Shown here: positions 60,878-64,000 of the stretch, piece by piece
Layout of the letters: the number at the start of each line of letters is the position of its first letter
Numbering within the stretch: position 1 is the stretch's first letter
Assembly (NCBI RefSeq): GCF_007713685.1
Contig: NZ_VMRJ01000004.1
Location: 593,700-657,699 of the forward strand
Direction: 5' to 3'
Source: Hymenobacter setariae
GTDB taxonomy: Bacteria; Bacteroidota; Bacteroidia; Cytophagales; Hymenobacteraceae
DNA length: 64,000 nt
Program-made: the position numbers and the translations under genes
Notes under the pieces: model-generated
Told to the model about the DNA's origin: nothing
Database searches by the model: none
The model's input: the letters and a program-made list of their open reading frames with translations, nothing else

Positions 60878-60911
60878 TGGTCCGGGTCTGGCAATTGCCA
60901 GGTCCGGACCA
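60878..60911 (+). terminator. Terminator at the end of the SusCD-GH16 locus
   Basis: TGGTCCGGGTCTGGCAATTG continues into GCCAGGTCCGGACCA, a nearly perfect palindrome with a 15-base stem, followed by TTTACTTTTTAT. It closes the polysaccharide locus. Confidence 0.78.
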
Positions 60912-61092
60912 TTTACTTTTTATCGTACTCGGCAATGCAGCTTCGCCGCCCCTCACTACTGCTTACGGATATCCTAGGTGGTCCTCTGCTGCAAGCTGCG
61001 TACTGGCAGCCTATAGCCGCGCTTAGTATCGCACTGCTGCATAATTTAATTTGAAAAATTTATTGCTGTTTATCAGCTACTTAAATTTCTAA

Positions 61093-61129
61093 CTAACATT
61101 TGTTAGTAAAAATAACTAACATTTGTTAG
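61093..61129. promoter_or_regulatory. Tandem palindromic operators CTAACATTTGTTAG
   Basis: Two identical 14-base sites, CTAACATTTGTTAG, at 61093-61106 and 61116-61129, are spaced 23 bases apart (about two helical turns). Arms CTAAC/GTTAG are typical of TetR-family operators. They lie upstream of the tetR gene and just before its putative promoter. Confidence 0.75.
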
Positions 61130-61156
61130 CCGATTTCGAATAAGGCTGTACATTTG
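61122..61156 (+). promoter_or_regulatory. Bacteroidota-type promoter of the TetR gene
   Basis: TACATTTG at 61149-61156 matches the -7 element TAnnTTTG. TTTG at 61122-61125, inside the second operator, could be the -33 element, though the 23-base spacing is at the long end. Overlap with the operator would allow autorepression. Confidence 0.55.
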
Positions 61157-61187
61157 TCCCACCCACTCTTCATTCCCACCCGCGTTA

Positions 61188-61320
61188 GTAAGAGCCCGTT
61201 TGATTTTCAGGAGTGGTGGCCCCCGCCGCCACTCCTCCATCCTACCCCAGGCTGCATCCCACCCCTCTCGCCCGGCGGCTCCTCCACCCACCCTTTCCTC
61301 ACTCTCGGATGGGCTCTTAC
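61188..61320. mobile_element. MITE-like element in the tetR leader
   Basis: GTAAGAGCCC (61188-61197) and GGGCTCTTAC (61311-61320) are perfect 10-base terminal inverted repeats flanked on both sides by TA (61186-61187 and 61321-61322), consistent with a TA target duplication. The 133-base interior has no gene. It contains a second hairpin (GGAGTGGTGG at 61210 with CCGCCACTCC to 61235). No transposase is present, so mobilisation would need one elsewhere. Confidence 0.6.
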
Positions 61321-61331
61321 TACTACCGTCG

Positions 61332-61366
61332 AACGCCCTGCCTGGCTCCCTGCCAGACAGGGCGTT
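61332..61366 (+). promoter_or_regulatory. Hairpin just upstream of the tetR start codon
   Basis: AACGCCCTG pairs with CAGGGCGTT; a nested CTGGC/GCCAG stem extends it, with one mismatch and a five-base loop. It ends 12 bases before the ATG and has no T-run, so it is more likely to affect translation initiation or RNA stability than to terminate. Confidence 0.55.
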
Positions 61367-61378
61367 AGTGTATGCACT

Positions 61379-61963
61379 ATGACCAAAATCGCGAAACCCC
61401 CTAAGCGCCAAATTATTCTAGAAGAGGCTGCTAAGCTTTTCAAAGACAAAGGCTACGGCGGCACCTCCATGCGCGACATTGCGGGGCAGGTGGGCATGGA
61501 AGCGGCCAGCATGTACAACCACATCAAGTCGAAGGACGAGATTCTGGACAGCATCTGCTTCCGCATCTCAGACGTGTACATTGCGCACCTGCGCGAAGTA
61601 GAAGAGCTACCGCTCTCGTTTGGGGAAAAGGTACGGGTTCTTATCCGGCTGCACATTCAGCTGATGGTGGAAGATGGCCCAGCCGTATCGGTGGCCAACC
61701 ACGACTGGAAGTACCTACCCAACGCGCGCCTCACCGAGTTTACAACGGCGCGCCGCCAGTACGAGAAGGGCTTTGCCGCGCTCATCGCGGAGGGCATCGC
61801 GGCCGGCGAGTTCCAGGCTGTCAACCCCACAGTGGCGCTTTTTACCATTCTGTCGGCCGTGCGCTGGGTCGAATTGTGGTTTCAGCCTGGGCGTAGCCTC
61901 TCGGCTCAGGAGCTAGAAGACCATATCATTACGATGCTGCTTAAGGGCCTAGAGCAGAGATAA
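61379..61963 (+). CDS. TetR-family transcriptional regulator
   Basis: 194 residues from ATG 61379. The N-terminal helix-turn-helix is IILEEAAKLFKDKGYGGTSM followed by RDIAGQVGMEAASMYNHIKS, a standard TetR pattern. The C-terminal ligand domain is of the TetR_C type near FTTARRQYEKGFAALIAEGI. The frame remains open for 225 bases upstream but this passes through the MITE-like insertion and is rejected as a start. The PaaI thioesterase gene follows, so a phenylacetyl- or acyl-CoA-related regulon (as with PaaR/FadR-like TetR) is possible. Paired operators lie upstream. Confidence 0.9.
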   Translation: MTKIAKPPKRQIILEEAAKLFKDKGYGGTSMRDIAGQVGMEAASMYNHIKSKDEILDSICFRISDVYIAHLREVEELPLSFGEKVRVLIRLHIQLMVEDGPAVSVANHDWKYLPNARLTEFTTARRQYEKGFAALIAEGIAAGEFQAVNPTVALFTILSAVRWVELWFQPGRSLSAQELEDHIITMLLKGLEQR

Positions 61964-62119
61964 CTGCGCCTACACCTAGGGCACTCAGAATGGGCATTTA
62001 GCTCAACCGCGGCGTATGTAATTTGGGCGATATGAGGCCCGAAGTAATCCGACCAGGGGGGCTAGGCCGTACCTTGCTGCTACCTAGCTCTCCTTCCGCA
62101 ATTATTACTAGCTTCATTT

Positions 62120-62554
62120 ATGCTCGCGCCAGCCGCTGGCCCGGACGGTAACGCCCAGGCCATTGCGATTCGGCTGCTTGCCCGCGACCCCTTTAGCCAG
62201 TGGCTTGGCCTGGCTATCAAGGATGTTCGCCTGGGCTACTGTAGCCTTTGTTTTCGTGTCCGGCCCGATATGCTCAACGGGTTCGGTGCCCTGCATGGCG
62301 GGGTCGCTTTTGCGGCGGCCGAGTCGGCGTTTGCGCTGGCGTGCAACACGCACGGCCGCCAGAGCGTGAGCCTCACTGCCACCATGGACTACCTCGAAAC
62401 CGGACGCCTCGGCGATGTGCTGCTGGTAGAAGCCCGCGAGGAAAGCCTCAAAGACAAGGTGAGCATGTATTTGCTGCGCCTCACCAACCAGCATGGCACG
62501 CTGCTGGCCATGTTTAAGGGCACCGCTTACCGCACGCGCCACGAGCTGCTGTAG
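62120..62554 (+). CDS. PaaI-family hotdog thioesterase
   Basis: 144 residues with the hotdog fold: LNGFGALHGGVAFAAAESAF places the conserved HGG, and a glutamate occupies the acidic position (usually Asp) of PaaI. Hydrolyses aryl- or acyl-CoA esters, protecting the CoA pool in phenylacetate degradation. No other paa genes appear in the window, so it may serve another acyl-CoA. Downstream of the TetR regulator by 156 bases. Confidence 0.85.
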   Translation: MLAPAAGPDGNAQAIAIRLLARDPFSQWLGLAIKDVRLGYCSLCFRVRPDMLNGFGALHGGVAFAAAESAFALACNTHGRQSVSLTATMDYLETGRLGDVLLVEAREESLKDKVSMYLLRLTNQHGTLLAMFKGTAYRTRHELL

Positions 62555-62651
62555 GCCGAACCTAGGGCACTGGAAATTTCGTTGAGCGAATAGGACGGAG
62601 TTGCGGCAGGGTTGCCGTATTTTTACCGCCTCCCCACCCTGCTTCGCGCCC

Positions 62652-63335
62652 GTGTCCGGCTACGTTCTCTTCGTTGATACCGAAACCTCGGGCCTGCCTG
62701 CCGACTGGCGGCGCCCGTATGCGGAGCCTGGTGCCTGGCCCCATGTGGCCCAGATAGCCTGGCTGCTTTATGGCCCCGATGGGGAGCTTGTTAAGACTGA
62801 GAACCACTACGTGCGTCCCAGCGACTACGACCTTTCGCCGGCTTCGACGCAGATTCATGGCCTCACGCTGGCTTTTCTGCACGACAAGGGCAAGCCGCGC
62901 CGCGAGGTAATGCAGCGCTTGCACGACGACCTAGTGCGCTACCAGCCGCTGGTGGTGGGGCACTTTCTAGTGCTCGACTTTCATATGATGGGCGTCAGCT
63001 TTCACCGCTCGGGACTCAGCAACCCGCTGGTGGACTTAGGGTTACCCACCTTCTGCACCATGCGCCTCACCGAGCGCTTTATGCAGCCCATGCGCCAGCA
63101 GTACCTGCGCCTGGCCGAGCTGTATCAACGGCAGTTTGGGCGGCCCATGCTACGCCAGCACGATGCCCTGGCCGACGCCGAAGCCACGGCCCAGTGCTAC
63201 TTCGAGCTACAGCGTACCGGTGACATCGACGCCGAAGCACTGGCTTCACAAGCGCCTATCTTGCCGCCGCCCACCCACGCGGCCCTGGCTGCCGCTCGGC
63301 GCCCCTTCTGGAAGTACTGGCTAGGGATGATTTAA
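62652..63335 (+). CDS. DEDDh 3'-5' exonuclease
   Basis: 227 residues from GTG 62652; a TTG at 62601 would add 17 residues unlike a protein start. ExoI VDTETSG, ExoII VGHFLVLDFHMM and ExoIII HDALADAEATAQCYFEL give the DEDDh active site of DNA polymerase III epsilon-like exonucleases. No polymerase domain is present. It is followed, after a palindromic repeat, by a cyclic-nucleotide-binding-domain gene, an arrangement found in several bacteria with DUF294 nucleotidyltransferase proteins. Confidence 0.85.
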   Translation: MSGYVLFVDTETSGLPADWRRPYAEPGAWPHVAQIAWLLYGPDGELVKTENHYVRPSDYDLSPASTQIHGLTLAFLHDKGKPRREVMQRLHDDLVRYQPLVVGHFLVLDFHMMGVSFHRSGLSNPLVDLGLPTFCTMRLTERFMQPMRQQYLRLAELYQRQFGRPMLRQHDALADAEATAQCYFELQRTGDIDAEALASQAPILPPPTHAALAAARRPFWKYWLGMI

Positions 63336-63353
63336 TTTCGCCCTATTATTCGT

Positions 63354-63469
63354 CTGTCATTGCGAGCGCAACGAAGTGGAGCGCGGCAATCTTTCCTTCA
63401 CGTTAGGAATACTACCTCAACGTGAAGGAAAGATTACCGCGCTCCACTTCGTTGCGCTCGCAATGACAG
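63354..63469. repeat. Intergenic palindromic repeat, TGTCATTGCGAGCGCAACGAAG variant
   Basis: CTGTCATTGCGAGCGCAACG (63354 on) and its exact complement ending at 63469 (CGTTGCGCTCGCAATGACAG) form arms of over 45 bases with few mismatches. The longest and best-preserved member of the family here. Confidence 0.8.
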
Positions 63470-63508
63470 CTATCTGTTGTTATTTGCTGCTCGCTACAAT
63501 TATTACCA

Positions 63509-64000
63509 ATGACTGACCGCCTTGCTTTTTTGCGCACCGTTGAGCCCTTCCACCTGCTGCCGCCCGAGGTGCTGGAAGAAGTGGCCGCCTTGCTGCAGGA
63601 GGTAACCCACCCGCGCGAGGCGCTCATTTACCGCCAGGGCGAAACCAAGCTGCGCGGCGTCGATTTAATTATTGAGGGTGCCTACGACACGTTTTTTTAC
63701 GATGGCCAGCGGCAACGGCGGCTGCCCGAAGTGTACGGCCCCGGCGAGTGCTACGGCGGCGTATCGGTGCTGCTCAACAAGAAGCGCTCGCTGCGCACGG
63801 TGCAGGCACGAGCCGGCACGCGGGTATACTTCCTGCACCGCAACGACTTTCGGAGTCTGTGCCTAGGATACGATTCTTTCTTCCAGTACTTTACAAACCG
63901 CTACGGTAAGCTAATGCTGGACGACGAGTACGCCCAGCTAGTGCACCCCGGCCCGCAGGCGCCCCAGAACTTCATTGCGGCCGACGAGCTATACTCGCGC
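63509..64000 (+). CDS. Cyclic-nucleotide-binding-domain protein, 5' part
   Basis: The first 164 codons from ATG 63509; the frame is open to the window edge, so the gene continues. Residues about 15-125 form a cNMP-binding-like beta barrel (LLPPEVLEEVAALLQEV, LIYRQGE, YGPGECYGGVSVLLNKKRSL). This may be a Crp/Fnr-type regulator, or, more likely given the exonuclease neighbour, the N-terminus of a CBS-domain/DUF294 nucleotidyltransferase. The missing C-terminus would decide. Confidence 0.75.
   Translation, partial: MTDRLAFLRTVEPFHLLPPEVLEEVAALLQEVTHPREALIYRQGETKLRGVDLIIEGAYDTFFYDGQRQRRLPEVYGPGECYGGVSVLLNKKRSLRTVQARAGTRVYFLHRNDFRSLCLGYDSFFQYFTNRYGKLMLDDEYAQLVHPGPQAPQNFIAADELYSR

Noticed and set aside
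61154..61378. Longer start for the TetR gene
   Set aside because: It would translate through the MITE-like element and a promoter-like element; the HTH begins right after the ATG at 61379.
1..64000. tRNA, rRNA or CRISPR array
   Set aside because: No tRNA cloverleaf, rRNA-like stretch or regularly spaced direct repeats were recognised on reading both strands.

Overview
The window looks like a chromosomal segment of a high-G+C member of the Bacteroidota, most likely a Hymenobacter-type cytophagal bacterium. Evidence: a SusC/SusD pair, TonB-dependent receptors, LytS/LytTR two-component pairs, a 7TMR-DISM receptor, Bacteroidota-type promoter elements (TAnnTTTG), and many interspersed intergenic palindromes. 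No rRNA, tRNA, CRISPR array or complete insertion sequence was seen. The genus assignment is inference.

Region 1 (1-13.8 kb) is a galacturonate catabolic cluster, all on the plus strand: uxaB (3' part), uxaA, uxaC, kdgK, eda, a hexuronate-type MFS transporter, a small DUF4440-like secreted protein, a class I fructose-1,6-bisphosphatase homologue that has lost key metal ligands, an aldehyde dehydrogenase and a secreted esterase-like hydrolase. Together they would import galacturonate and convert it to pyruvate and glyceraldehyde 3-phosphate. Region 2 (13.9-19.8 kb, minus strand) holds a Na+/H+ antiporter, a Gfo/Idh/MocA oxidoreductase, homoserine dehydrogenase and a cystathionine gamma-synthase-type enzyme; the last is preceded by a clear SAM-I riboswitch with its own terminator and promoter. 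Region 3 (20.2-31.5 kb) contains a PaoABC-type molybdenum aldehyde oxidoreductase, an AT-rich islet with one TIR-domain protein, purEK, an NmrA-type reductase with an AraC regulator, and xdhC, which probably matures PaoABC.

Region 4 (31.6-41.6 kb) has a ClC channel, a divergent TonB-like protein / TonB-dependent receptor pair, several secreted or outer-membrane proteins of unknown role and an alpha/beta hydrolase. Region 5 (41.7-51.3 kb) has two LytS/LytTR pairs flanking a minus-strand sugar group: gluconokinase, a cyclase-family hydrolase, a GH63-like glucosidase and a glucose-dehydrogenase-like SDR.

Region 6 (51.4-60.9 kb) is the most unusual. A 7TMR-DISM membrane receptor carries a C-terminal IS1595-transposase-type zinc ribbon and helix-turn-helix in place of a signalling enzyme. 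It sits directly upstream of a compact polysaccharide utilisation locus (SusC, SusD, a PKD lipoprotein with a duplicated module, and a GH16 glucanase lipoprotein) that probably targets laminarin-like beta-glucan and has no conventional regulator in view. Region 7 (61-64 kb) has a TetR regulator with paired palindromic operators and a MITE-like insertion in its leader, a PaaI thioesterase, a DEDDh exonuclease and the start of a cyclic-nucleotide-binding-domain protein cut by the window edge.

The sequence is also strikingly rich in the palindrome CCTAGG, which is absent from the TIR islet.
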